Source: DATFLL01 sp035267785
GTDB taxonomy: Bacteria; Pseudomonadota; Gammaproteobacteria; DATFLL01
Length of the DNA stretch: 38,487 nucleotides
Reading direction: 5' to 3'
Assembly: GCA_035267785.1 (NCBI GenBank)
Contig: DATFLL010000126.1
Span: forward strand, 1-38,487
This document shows, in pieces, positions 9,272 through 16,379 of the stretch. The notes below the pieces were generated by a model that saw only the letters and a list, made by a program, of their open reading frames with translations, was not told the origin of the DNA and searched no databases. Positions within the stretch are counted from its first letter, which is position 1. Each line of letters opens with the position of its first letter. A program made the position numbers and the translations under genes.

Positions 9272-9538
9272 TCAGTTGTCGCCGATACGGATGTTCTGAC
9301 AGGCAAAGACGGCCCGCGATATCTCCTCGCCGGTAGCCCCCGAGCGCTTGACGCGGGTCAGCCCGCCTGTCAGCGGCACGGCCTTCGAATCCGCCGCCCA
9401 ATCCACGTTCAGCTCGATCGGGCGGCGACTGCCCGGCAGCGGCGCCAGGGCGTTGCTCGCCAGCAGGCCGTCAGTGCTGAACGGGACAGTCTGATGCGGT
9501 CCCAGGAACCGGTGCATCTTTAATAGGCGAAAACGCAT
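9272..9538 (-). CDS. Small hypothetical protein (88 aa)
   Basis: I do not recognise this protein. It begins MRFRLLKMHRFLGPHQTVPF and ends in EEISRAVFACQNIRIGDN, with a mixed, soluble-looking composition, no membrane segment and no signal peptide. The main support is positional. It fills an otherwise empty stretch, it is divergent from purE, and a strong minus-strand terminator (9211-9247) starts about 25 bases past its stop. No good ribosome-binding site precedes ATG 9538 or the in-frame ATG 9517, so the start is uncertain. It could also be a non-coding transcript with a chance ORF. Confidence 0.5.
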   Translation of the reverse strand: MRFRLLKMHRFLGPHQTVPFSTDGLLASNALAPLPGSRRPIELNVDWAADSKAVPLTGGLTRVKRSGATGEEISRAVFACQNIRIGDN

Positions 9539-9696
9539 GACGGGGGCAAGCGGATTTTCCCTACTCTTGGCTCAATGGTCCTCGATCGACCGACGCCCGG
9601 CGCTGTCCGGCTGCCTGTGCACAACGGCGCCTGCGCACGGGTGGCGCCTGCCGAACCCCGGGATTTGGTGGTATTATTGCGCCCTTCGGCAGCAAT

Positions 9697-10203
9697 ATGG
9701 TTGGGGACATGGATTCACCGCGCGTAGGCCTGGTGATGGGCAGCGACAGTGACTGGCCGGTCATGGAGGCTGCCGCCCGTATGTTGGAGCGGCTCGGCAT
9801 CCCCTACGAGGCCCGGGTGGTCTCGGCCCACCGCACGCCCGACCGCTTGTTCGAATACGCCGAGACCGCCCGCGAGCGCGGTTTGGTCTGCATCATCGCG
9901 GGCGCGGGCGGCGCCGCCCACCTGCCCGGCATGCTCGCCGCCAAGACCTCGGTGCCGGTGCTCGGCGTGCCCGTGCCGTCCCGCTATCTCAAGGGCATGG
10001 ACTCGCTGCTGTCCATCGTTCAGATGCCCAAGGGCATCCCCGTGGCCACCTTCGCCATCGGCGAGGCCGGGGCGGCCAATGCCGCATTGTTCGCCGCGGC
10101 GCAGCTGGCCACCAACGACGCCGCACTGGCCGAACGGCTGGAGGTCTTCCGCGCCGAGCAGCACCAGGCGGTGCTGGACATGACGCTGCCCCCCGAGTCG
10201 TGA
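9697..10203 (+). CDS. purE: N5-carboxyaminoimidazole ribonucleotide mutase PurE
   Basis: The 168 residues match class I PurE. The N-terminal GLVMGSDSDWPVMEAAARML contains the family's GSxSD loop. VSAHRTPDRLFEYA carries the catalytic His, and IIAGAGGAAHLPGMLAAKT and the VPVPSRYLKGMDSLLSIVQM loop follow. It moves the carboxylate of N5-CAIR to C4 of AIR, giving CAIR in purine synthesis, downstream of PurK. It overlaps purK by four bases, so the two are translationally coupled. ATG 9709 (MDSPRVG) is an alternative start; neither start has a strong ribosome-binding site. A TATTAT box at 9672-9677 could be its -10. Confidence 0.96.
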   Translation: MVGDMDSPRVGLVMGSDSDWPVMEAAARMLERLGIPYEARVVSAHRTPDRLFEYAETARERGLVCIIAGAGGAAHLPGMLAAKTSVPVLGVPVPSRYLKGMDSLLSIVQMPKGIPVATFAIGEAGAANAALFAAAQLATNDAALAERLEVFRAEQHQAVLDMTLPPES

Positions 10204-11330
10204 TCCTGCCTGAAGCCACGCTTGGGGTACTGGGCGGCGGCCAGCTCGGGCGCATGTTCACCATGGCCGCGCGGACCATGGGCTACCGCGTCATTGTCCT
10301 CGACCCCGATCCCCTGAGCCCCGCCGCGGCCGTCGCGAACGAACACCTGTGCAAGGACTACGACGACCCGCAGGCCCTGGCCTACCTCGGCGAGCAGTGC
10401 GCGGCGGTCACGACCGAATTCGAGAACGTCCCGGTCGACAGCCTGCGCGCCCTCGAGGGGCACTGTCCGGTACGACCTTCCGCGGCGGCGGTCGGTTACG
10501 CGCAGGATCGCATTCGGGAGAAGACCTTCATCCGCGATTGCGGCTTGGCGACCGCTCCCTTCCATGCGGTGCGCGACGAGGCCGAGCTCGACGCCGCAGT
10601 GGGACAGGTGCGTTTTCCGGCCATTATGAAGACCGCCGCGCTGGGCTACGACGGCAAGGGGCAGCGCGTGATAGACGAGCCCGGTCAGGCGTGCGACGCC
10701 TTCGAAGAGCTCGGCGGGGTGCCCTGCGTGCTCGAAGAGCGCGTAGATTTACAGCTTGAGCTGTCGGTATTGCTGGCGCGCAGCGCGGAGGGCGAGATCG
10801 CCGTCTATCCGGTAGCCGAGAACGTCCACGTCAACGGAATCCTGGATACCAGTATCGTGCCCGCGCGCATCGAGCCCGCCGTGGCAGAGCGCGCCGAGTC
10901 CATGGCGCGAACGCTCGCCGAGCGTCTGGATTACTGCGGCGTGCTGGCCGTGGAGCTGTTCCTGACCCATCGCGGCGAGCTGCTGGTCAACGAGCTCGCG
11001 CCGCGACCGCACAACAGCGGCCACTACACCCTGGATGCCTGTCTCACCGACCAGTTCGAACAGCAGGTGCGGATGCTGTGCGGCCTGTCGCCGGGCTCGA
11101 CCCGCCTACTGTCGCCGGTGGTGATGGTCAATCTGCTGGGGGAGCTCTGGTTTCCCCGGCCGCCGCGCTGGGACGAGCTGCTGCAATGTCCGGACGCCAA
11201 GCTGCACCTGTACGGTAAGCAGACCGCGCGTCCGGGCCGCAAGATGGGCCACGTCAACGTCGTCATGGTGGATGCCGAAGCCGCAGTGCGAGCGGCCCAT
11301 GGACTGCGCGACGCCCTGGCGGGCAGTTGA
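10200..11330 (+). CDS. purK: N5-carboxyaminoimidazole ribonucleotide synthase PurK
   Basis: A 376-residue ATP-grasp enzyme that joins AIR and bicarbonate at the cost of ATP to give N5-CAIR for PurE. It begins ILPEATLGVLGGGQLGRMFT, the glycine-rich N-terminal fold. The ATP-grasp core has FPAIMKTAALGYDGKGQRVI and CVLEERVDLQLELSVL. The C-terminal active-site segment is LLVNELAPRPHNSGHYTLDA, diagnostic of PurK. It starts at GTG 10200, overlapping the purE stop. A terminator follows at about 11365. Confidence 0.96.
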   Translation: MILPEATLGVLGGGQLGRMFTMAARTMGYRVIVLDPDPLSPAAAVANEHLCKDYDDPQALAYLGEQCAAVTTEFENVPVDSLRALEGHCPVRPSAAAVGYAQDRIREKTFIRDCGLATAPFHAVRDEAELDAAVGQVRFPAIMKTAALGYDGKGQRVIDEPGQACDAFEELGGVPCVLEERVDLQLELSVLLARSAEGEIAVYPVAENVHVNGILDTSIVPARIEPAVAERAESMARTLAERLDYCGVLAVELFLTHRGELLVNELAPRPHNSGHYTLDACLTDQFEQQVRMLCGLSPGSTRLLSPVVMVNLLGELWFPRPPRWDELLQCPDAKLHLYGKQTARPGRKMGHVNVVMVDAEAAVRAAHGLRDALAGS

Positions 11331-11364
11331 AACACCGCCGCGAACGGCACACGTACACTCGATC

Positions 11365-11395
11365 AAAAAAGGCCACCGCAAAGCGTGGCCTTTTT
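11365..11395. terminator. Terminator after purK
   Basis: The hairpin GGCCAC / GTGGCC with a CGCAAAGC loop is flanked by AAAAAA on the left and TTTTT on the right. It can terminate the purEK transcript and, on the other strand, the small gene 11449-11661. The stem resembles the terminators inside the repeats near the tRNA-Arg gene. Confidence 0.8.
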
Positions 11396-11448
11396 CGTGT
11401 GGCGCGATCTACTGCGACGATTCGGTTCGCTCCCTTGCCCGCGCCGTC

Positions 11449-11661
11449 TCAATCCTCGGGCAGGGCGTCTTTGCCGTGTTTGGCGATCAAGGCCCGTCGT
11501 TCGCGCGCCAGTCGACGGACGGTGCCCACCATGGGCTTGAGCTCCACTGCCGCGGCCCAGGCGTCTTCCACCGTGGCCGCCTTGCGCGCCTGGCCCGGTG
11601 CCGATGCGAACTGCGGTTTGTGCGGTTGTTCCGACTCGTCAAGTATCGGTTCATCGCTCAT
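11449..11661 (-). CDS. Small hypothetical protein (70 aa)
   Basis: Not recognised. The protein runs MSDEPILDESEQPHKPQFAS through a polar linker to ELKPMVGTVRRLARERRAL and a charged tail ending ALPED. The second half is a probable amphipathic helix rich in Arg and Ala; no membrane segment or signal peptide is seen. ATG 11661 has a GAGGG element 8 bases upstream. The frame stays open further upstream (to 11820), but that part has no comparable start signal. It lies convergent to purK and divergent from the cso operon, and the purK terminator would serve it on the minus strand. Confidence 0.5.
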   Translation of the reverse strand: MSDEPILDESEQPHKPQFASAPGQARKAATVEDAWAAAVELKPMVGTVRRLARERRALIAKHGKDALPED

Positions 11662-11892
11662 TGCTATTGCCCTCGCTGTTGGCTGACAGTCACCTGGGCG
11701 TGGCCCTGCTTGGCCTCGCTCGTGACGACTTGATGGACTGTATGGCAGCTTGCCGGCCACGTAAAGCAACACCCCTGCTCCAACTAAGGCTTTGTCTTGC
11801 CTCACATTGCCGCTCTGCATCCCTCTGCCACGTTAACATGCTGCTTTTCTACATCTTTATCCCCGCATCCTTAAAGCATACCTAACGAAGAC

Positions 11893-11938
11893 CTTTAAAA
11901 ACTTAAACTGTGTTTTATCCGACCTTGAGCTTTAGACT
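11893..11938 (+). promoter_or_regulatory. Putative CbbR operator/promoter element, copy A
   Basis: The element reads CTTTAA-AAAC-TTAAAC, then CTGT, 21 bases, then TAGACT. The first part is an interrupted dyad typical of LysR-family targets. The same architecture occurs nearer cbbL (11991) and upstream of the aldolase-like gene (29081). This copy differs by one base in the left arm and by a 21- instead of 20-base spacer, so it may be an auxiliary site. The CbbR assignment is inferred from context. Confidence 0.55.
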
Positions 11939-11966
11939 GCGCAGCATCTTCCAGGGCGCTCATGAC

Positions 11967-11998
11967 TTTTAAACGATCATTCAATCATTCGTTTAAAA
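11967..11998. repeat. 10-bp perfect inverted repeat overlapping operator B
   Basis: TTTTAAACGA at 11967-11976 is the exact reverse complement of TCGTTTAAAA at 11989-11998, with a 12-base centre. The right arm overlaps the left half of operator B, so this may be an extended recognition or accessory half-site for the LysR-type regulator. Confidence 0.6.
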
Positions 11999-12035
11999 AG
12001 TTAAACTGTCATTTATTCACCTCCGCCCCTAGACT
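11991..12035 (+). promoter_or_regulatory. Putative CbbR-dependent promoter of the cso operon, copy B
   Basis: A perfect dyad GTTTAA-AAAG-TTAAAC (11991-12006) is followed by CTGT-type bases and, 20 bases on, TAGACT (12030-12035), a plausible -10. A poor -35 overlapped by the dyad suits an activator-dependent promoter. It leaves a leader of about 90 bases before cbbL. The 45-bp arrangement is shared with the promoter region next to the CbbR-type gene at 29081-29125, which is the main reason to assign it to CbbR. Confidence 0.65.
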
Positions 12036-12125
12036 CTCTAACAAATTTCCGCCGGCATAGGCTGCGTACCCGGAACGCGAAGCCGCCGAACCAATACCCA
12101 GGATCGCAAACAGGAGGACTCCTAA

Positions 12126-13538
12126 ATGAGTGCGAACTACCAAGCGGGCGTAAAAGAGTACCGCGAGATGTACTGGACACCGGACTATGTGCCGCTCGAC
12201 ACGGACCTGCTGGCGTGCTTCAAGTGCACCGGCCAACCGGGTGTTCCCCGCGAAGAGGTCGCCGCCGCGGTTGCCGCGGAATCTTCCACCGGTACCTGGA
12301 GTACCGTGTGGTCGGAGCTGCTGACTGATCTCGAATACTACAAGGGTCGCGCCTATCGCATCGAGGACGTGCCGGGCGACTCCGAGTCCTTCTACGCCTT
12401 TATCGCCTACCCTATCGATCTGTTCGAGGAAGGCTCCATCACCAACGTACTGACGTCGCTGGTGGGCAACGTGTTCGGGTTCAAGGCGCTCAAGCACCTG
12501 CGCCTGGAGGATATCCGCTTCCCCATCGCCTACATCAAGACCTGCATGGGCCCTCCTGCCGGCATCCAGGTCGAGCGCGACAAGCTCAACAAGTACGGTC
12601 GCCCGCTGCTCGGCTGCACCATCAAGCCCAAGCTGGGTCTGTCGGCCAAGAACTATGGCCGTGCCGTGTACGAGTGCCTGCGCGGCGGCCTGGACCTGAC
12701 CAAGGACGACGAGAACGTCAACTCCCAGCCCTTCATGCGCTGGCGCGATCGCTTCGAGTTCGTGGGCGAGGCGATCCAGAAGGCCGAGCAGGAGACCGGC
12801 GAGCGCAAGGGTCATTACCTGAACGTGACCGCTCCCGACCCCGAGCAGATGTACGAGCGCGCCGAATTCGCCAAGGAAGTCGGCTGCCCGATCATCATGC
12901 ACGACTTTTTGACCGGCGGCTTCACCGCCAACACGGGTCTTGCCAAGTGGTGCCGCAAGAACGGCATGCTGCTGCACATCCACCGCGCCATGCACGCCGT
13001 GATCGACCGCCATCCCAAGCACGGTATCCACTTCCGCGTACTGGCCAAGTGCCTGCGTCTGTCCGGCGGCGACCACCTGCACACCGGCACCGTGGTGGGC
13101 AAGCTCGAGGGCGACCGCGCATCGACGCTGGGCTTTGTCGACCAGCTCCGCGAGGCGTTCGTGCCCGAAGACCGCTCGCGCGGCGTTTTCTTCGACCAGG
13201 ACTGGGGCTCGCTGCCCGGCGTGTTCGCCGTGGCCTCCGGCGGTATTCACGTCTGGCACATGCCGGCACTGGTCACGATCTTCGGCGATGACTCCTGCCT
13301 GCAGTTCGGCGGCGGCACCCAGGGCCACCCGTGGGGCAACGCGGCCGGCGCCGCGGCCAACCGCGTCGCGCTCGAGGCCTGCGTCAAGGCGCGCAACCAG
13401 GGTCGCGAGATCGAGAAAGAGGCCCGCGACATCCTCACCGAGGCGGCGGCCAAGAGCCCCGAGCTCGCAATCGCGATGGAGACCTGGAAGGAGATCAAGT
13501 TCGAGTTCGAAACCGTGGACAAGCTGGATGTGGGCTGA
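12126..13538 (+). CDS. cbbL: RuBisCO large subunit, form IA
   Basis: A 470-residue protein that carboxylates ribulose-1,5-bisphosphate to two 3-phosphoglycerates inside the carboxysome. Motifs include GRPLLGCTIKPKLGLSAKNY with the catalytic Lys, GGLDLTKDDENVNSQPF with the carbamylated Lys at about residue 193 and the Mg-binding Asp/Glu, the loop-6 segment VVGKLEGDRA, and VFAVASGGIHVWHMPAL. Gene order with cbbS-csoS2 and the sequence indicate the carboxysomal form IA type. The start is preceded by a strong AGGAGG (12113-12118). The stop codon sits in the loop of a strong hairpin (see 13526-13548). cbbS follows after 52 bases. Confidence 0.98.
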   Translation: MSANYQAGVKEYREMYWTPDYVPLDTDLLACFKCTGQPGVPREEVAAAVAAESSTGTWSTVWSELLTDLEYYKGRAYRIEDVPGDSESFYAFIAYPIDLFEEGSITNVLTSLVGNVFGFKALKHLRLEDIRFPIAYIKTCMGPPAGIQVERDKLNKYGRPLLGCTIKPKLGLSAKNYGRAVYECLRGGLDLTKDDENVNSQPFMRWRDRFEFVGEAIQKAEQETGERKGHYLNVTAPDPEQMYERAEFAKEVGCPIIMHDFLTGGFTANTGLAKWCRKNGMLLHIHRAMHAVIDRHPKHGIHFRVLAKCLRLSGGDHLHTGTVVGKLEGDRASTLGFVDQLREAFVPEDRSRGVFFDQDWGSLPGVFAVASGGIHVWHMPALVTIFGDDSCLQFGGGTQGHPWGNAAGAAANRVALEACVKARNQGREIEKEARDILTEAAAKSPELAIAMETWKEIKFEFETVDKLDVG

Positions 13539-13548
13539 GCCCGCATCC
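13526..13548 (+). promoter_or_regulatory. Hairpin enclosing the cbbL stop codon
   Basis: GGATGTGGGC pairs with GCCCGCATCC over 10 bp with one G-U wobble, and the three-base loop is exactly the TGA stop. No T-run follows and cbbS starts 43 bases later, so this is more likely an mRNA-processing or stability element than a terminator. Both csoS1 genes have equivalent hairpins. Confidence 0.55.
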
Positions 13549-13590
13549 AAGCGTTCCTAATCCAGAACGAGTCCAAACGAGGAAAGAATC

Positions 13591-13938
13591 ATGGCAAGCA
13601 GCATGTACGAAATGGGCGACTACCAGACCGCCCAGACCCTGGAGACCTTCGGCTTCCTGCCGCAGATGAGCCAGGACGAGATTCACGAGCAGATCGCCTA
13701 TGTCCTGGCCCAGGGCTGGACGCCGGCCATCGAGCACGAACATCCGTCCAGGGCAATGAGCGACTACTGGACCATGTGGAAGCTGCCGTTCTTCGGCGAG
13801 ACCAACCTGGGCAATGTCCTCAACGAGTTGGAGGCCTGTCACCGCACGTATCCGGATCACCACGTGCGCCTGATCGGTTACGACAACTACACGCAGAGCC
13901 AGGGTCTGGCGTTCGTCGTGTTCGAAGGACGCGGCTGA
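13591..13938 (+). CDS. cbbS: RuBisCO small subunit, form IA
   Basis: The 115-residue small subunit caps the CbbL octamer to give L8S8. It shows the usual pattern: TLETFGFLPQMSQDEIHEQI, an aromatic-rich central part (YWTMWKLPFFGETNLGNVLN) and the C-terminal HVRLIGYDNYTQSQGLAFVV. The start ATG has a GAGGAAAG ribosome-binding site. It is co-transcribed with cbbL, and csoS2 follows after a 59-base gap. Confidence 0.98.
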   Translation: MASSMYEMGDYQTAQTLETFGFLPQMSQDEIHEQIAYVLAQGWTPAIEHEHPSRAMSDYWTMWKLPFFGETNLGNVLNELEACHRTYPDHHVRLIGYDNYTQSQGLAFVVFEGRG

Positions 13939-13997
13939 ACCACGGGCGGGCCGTAATCGGCAACGATAAGGCAAACATCGACGCGACGGGGTCAACG

Positions 13998-16334
13998 ATG
14001 GCACAACCTGCAAACACTCCAGCCTCCAGCGCACGCGAGGCATCGCGCGCCCGGCGCCGCGCCATGTCCACGACGGGCAAGGCCGCGATCGGCAAGGCAA
14101 GCGGCGCCGCGGGACGCAAGTCCCGGACGGCGACGCCCGCCTCGCCCGGGTCCTCGGCGCAGGGGAGCTCCACGCCGGGCACGTCCGCACGGGATGCTTC
14201 CCGCCAGCGGCGCGAAGCGACATCCACGCGCGGCAAGGCCGGCATCGCCACGACGGATCGCAGCCGTGCGACTTCCGATGCGGCGCTGTCCCGAACGTCG
14301 GCGCCGGATCGGCCCGAGAGCGATTGCAGCTGTGGTTGCAAAGGCGAGCGCGCCCGTGGGGAGCCCCGTGCGGAGCAGGGTTCCGCCGCGCCGCAAAGCG
14401 CCAAGCAGGCCGACGCGACAACCGCCGGCGCGACAACCGGACGTTCCCGCGCTGCGCTATCGCGTGCGGTGAAGCGCAAGACGACGCGGGCCGCCTCGGT
14501 GAGCCCGGGTCGGGCCGCGTCCCTGGCCCGGCGTCAGGCCATGTCTTCGCAGGGCAAGGCCGGGTTGAAGGCCAAGAGCATGAGCCAGGCGCAGACGGCG
14601 CGTGCGGCCAACCCGAATATGTCCAGCCGCGAGTTGGCCCAGGCCCTGCGCGCCGAGCGAAGTCAGAAGGGGGGGGCCGGCCAGAAGAAGTCCGAGCCCT
14701 GCGGCCGTAAACGCCCACGTTCGACGTCGCAAGGCAGCGGGCCGGGCGCGGCGCAGGACGCGCCGTGGAAAGTGGGCGCGGGCGAGACCGCCTACGGTCA
14801 GACCGTGACCGGCACCCAGGTCGGGCGCAGCCAGCGGACCACGGGCGACGAGTACAGCACGTGCCGCAACGTGACCGGCACCGCCTACATGGGCGCGGAC
14901 ATCTTTCGCGAGTTCTGCCAGCGCGATCCCGGCAAGACACCGCGCAAGGTCAGTGTCAGTCCCACCGGGCACGGCAACCGCGTCAGCGGCAACGAGCTCG
15001 GGCGCGCCAACCGCGTGACCGGCAACGAGCCGGGTACCTGCAAGCGCGTGACGGGTTCGCAGTACGTCGGGGCCGACCAGTCCGAGACCTACTGCAAGAC
15101 GCCCAACGAGGCCGGACCGATGAAGATCACCAGCTCCGAAACCCGTAAGGCCAAGTCGGTGACGGGGAACAACGTGGGCCGCTCGGAGCGGGTCACGGGC
15201 GATGAGACCGGCGCCGGGCGCACACTGACCGGCACCCAATACATGCAGAGCGGCAACGGCAAGGCACCGGCCAAGGTTGGGCGCAGCGAAACCCTGCGCG
15301 GTGGCTCGCTGACTGGCACTCAGGTCGGGCGCAGCGAGCGCGTCACCGGCAACGAGCCGGGCAGCTGCCGCAACGTGACCGGCGACGATTATATCGGCCG
15401 CGAGCAGTACGGCCAGTTCTGCGGCACGACGCCGAAGGCCACTGACTTCAAGGTCGGCCTGACCCAGACGCTGACCGGCAAGGCCGTCAGCGGCACGCTC
15501 ACCGGGCGTTCGGGTAAGGTCACCGGCGACGAGCCGGGCACCTGCAAGGCCATCACCGGCACGCCTTACGCCGGGGCCGAACAGTACCGCAGCTACTGCA
15601 AGGAAGACGATGCCCAGCAGGCCATGATGCGCGCGCCGAGCCGGCGCGGCACCCCGGGCTCGGTCATGACCGGCATTCAGCCCGGCATCAACGGGAACAT
15701 GACCGGCGCAGACAAGGGCGCCTGCGAGAACGTCAGCGGCACGCCTTACGTGGGTGCCGATCAGTTCGCCAGCGCCTGCCCGGCCACACCGGCCGAGCCC
15801 GGCAGTCCGGATTTCCCTCAACCGCTGGGCGGCGACGTGCCTTGGGGCAAGTTCAGCGTGAGTGCCCCGTCCCAGGCGGCACAGGTCCAGGCGCGCCAAG
15901 GCGCGGTGACCGGCTCGAGCTACGAGCAGGGACACATCACCGGGCCGTTCGGCATGGCCGCGGGCAAGGTGACCGGCACCGAGCAGGCGCGCTTCGACCG
16001 CGCCGCCCGGACCGAGACGCCCGCGCCCGTCCCGACGGTCGAGGAGATCGGCGGTCGGGTCAAGTCCCGCATTACCGGCGAGGGCATGGACGCGGGCCAG
16101 CGGATCACCGGCGACGACTGGGACCGGGGCGACCGCGTGACCGGCACCGAGGGGACCTCTTCCATGGGGCGTAATCCGACGCGCCGCGGCGGGCCGATAA
16201 GCGCCATGCCGGCCGTATCGCACGCCGAGAAGCGCAACGAAGAGACGCCCGAGCCGACGAGCAAGGTGACCGGCGGCAGCGGCAACACCGATCGCGGTGC
16301 GCTGGTGACCTACTCCGGCGGCGCCCGCGGCTGA
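13998..16334 (+). CDS. csoS2: Carboxysome assembly scaffold CsoS2
   Basis: About 778 residues, largely disordered and repetitive; it links RuBisCO to the shell. The N-terminal region has three RuBisCO-binding helices of the type SAREASRARRRAMSTTGKAA (residues about 11-31), SARDASRQRREATSTRGKAG and GRAASLARRQAMSSQGKAGL. SSRELAQALRAERSQKGG follows. The middle region has about five repeats built on VTGTQVGRSERVTGNEPGSC and a Tyr/Cys ending; the third has lost its cysteines. The C-terminal region carries further ITG/VTG repeats and ends KVTGGSGNTDRGALVTYSGG-ARG, the conserved shell-interacting tail. An 8-G run at 14669-14676 is a possible slippage site. Upstream in-frame starts overlap cbbS; ATG 13998 gives the expected MAQP-type N-terminus. 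Confidence 0.96.
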   Translation: MAQPANTPASSAREASRARRRAMSTTGKAAIGKASGAAGRKSRTATPASPGSSAQGSSTPGTSARDASRQRREATSTRGKAGIATTDRSRATSDAALSRTSAPDRPESDCSCGCKGERARGEPRAEQGSAAPQSAKQADATTAGATTGRSRAALSRAVKRKTTRAASVSPGRAASLARRQAMSSQGKAGLKAKSMSQAQTARAANPNMSSRELAQALRAERSQKGGAGQKKSEPCGRKRPRSTSQGSGPGAAQDAPWKVGAGETAYGQTVTGTQVGRSQRTTGDEYSTCRNVTGTAYMGADIFREFCQRDPGKTPRKVSVSPTGHGNRVSGNELGRANRVTGNEPGTCKRVTGSQYVGADQSETYCKTPNEAGPMKITSSETRKAKSVTGNNVGRSERVTGDETGAGRTLTGTQYMQSGNGKAPAKVGRSETLRGGSLTGTQVGRSERVTGNEPGSCRNVTGDDYIGREQYGQFCGTTPKATDFKVGLTQTLTGKAVSGTLTGRSGKVTGDEPGTCKAITGTPYAGAEQYRSYCKEDDAQQAMMRAPSRRGTPGSVMTGIQPGINGNMTGADKGACENVSGTPYVGADQFASACPATPAEPGSPDFPQPLGGDVPWGKFSVSAPSQAAQVQARQGAVTGSSYEQGHITGPFGMAAGKVTGTEQARFDRAARTETPAPVPTVEEIGGRVKSRITGEGMDAGQRITGDDWDRGDRVTGTEGTSSMGRNPTRRGGPISAMPAVSHAEKRNEETPEPTSKVTGGSGNTDRGALVTYSGGARG

Positions 16335-16379
16335 CCGCCGCTGACTTAGGTCGTGAATCGAGACAGACGAGAGCGAGGC

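Noticed and set aside
12009..13550. A 513-codon minus-strand open frame opposite cbbL
   Set aside because: It covers almost exactly cbbL and its promoter; composition is typical of an antisense shadow and RuBisCO coding is certain.
13776..13997. Upstream extension of CsoS2 into cbbS
   Set aside because: The extension is an out-of-frame reading of cbbS; ATG 13998 gives the normal CsoS2 N-terminus.
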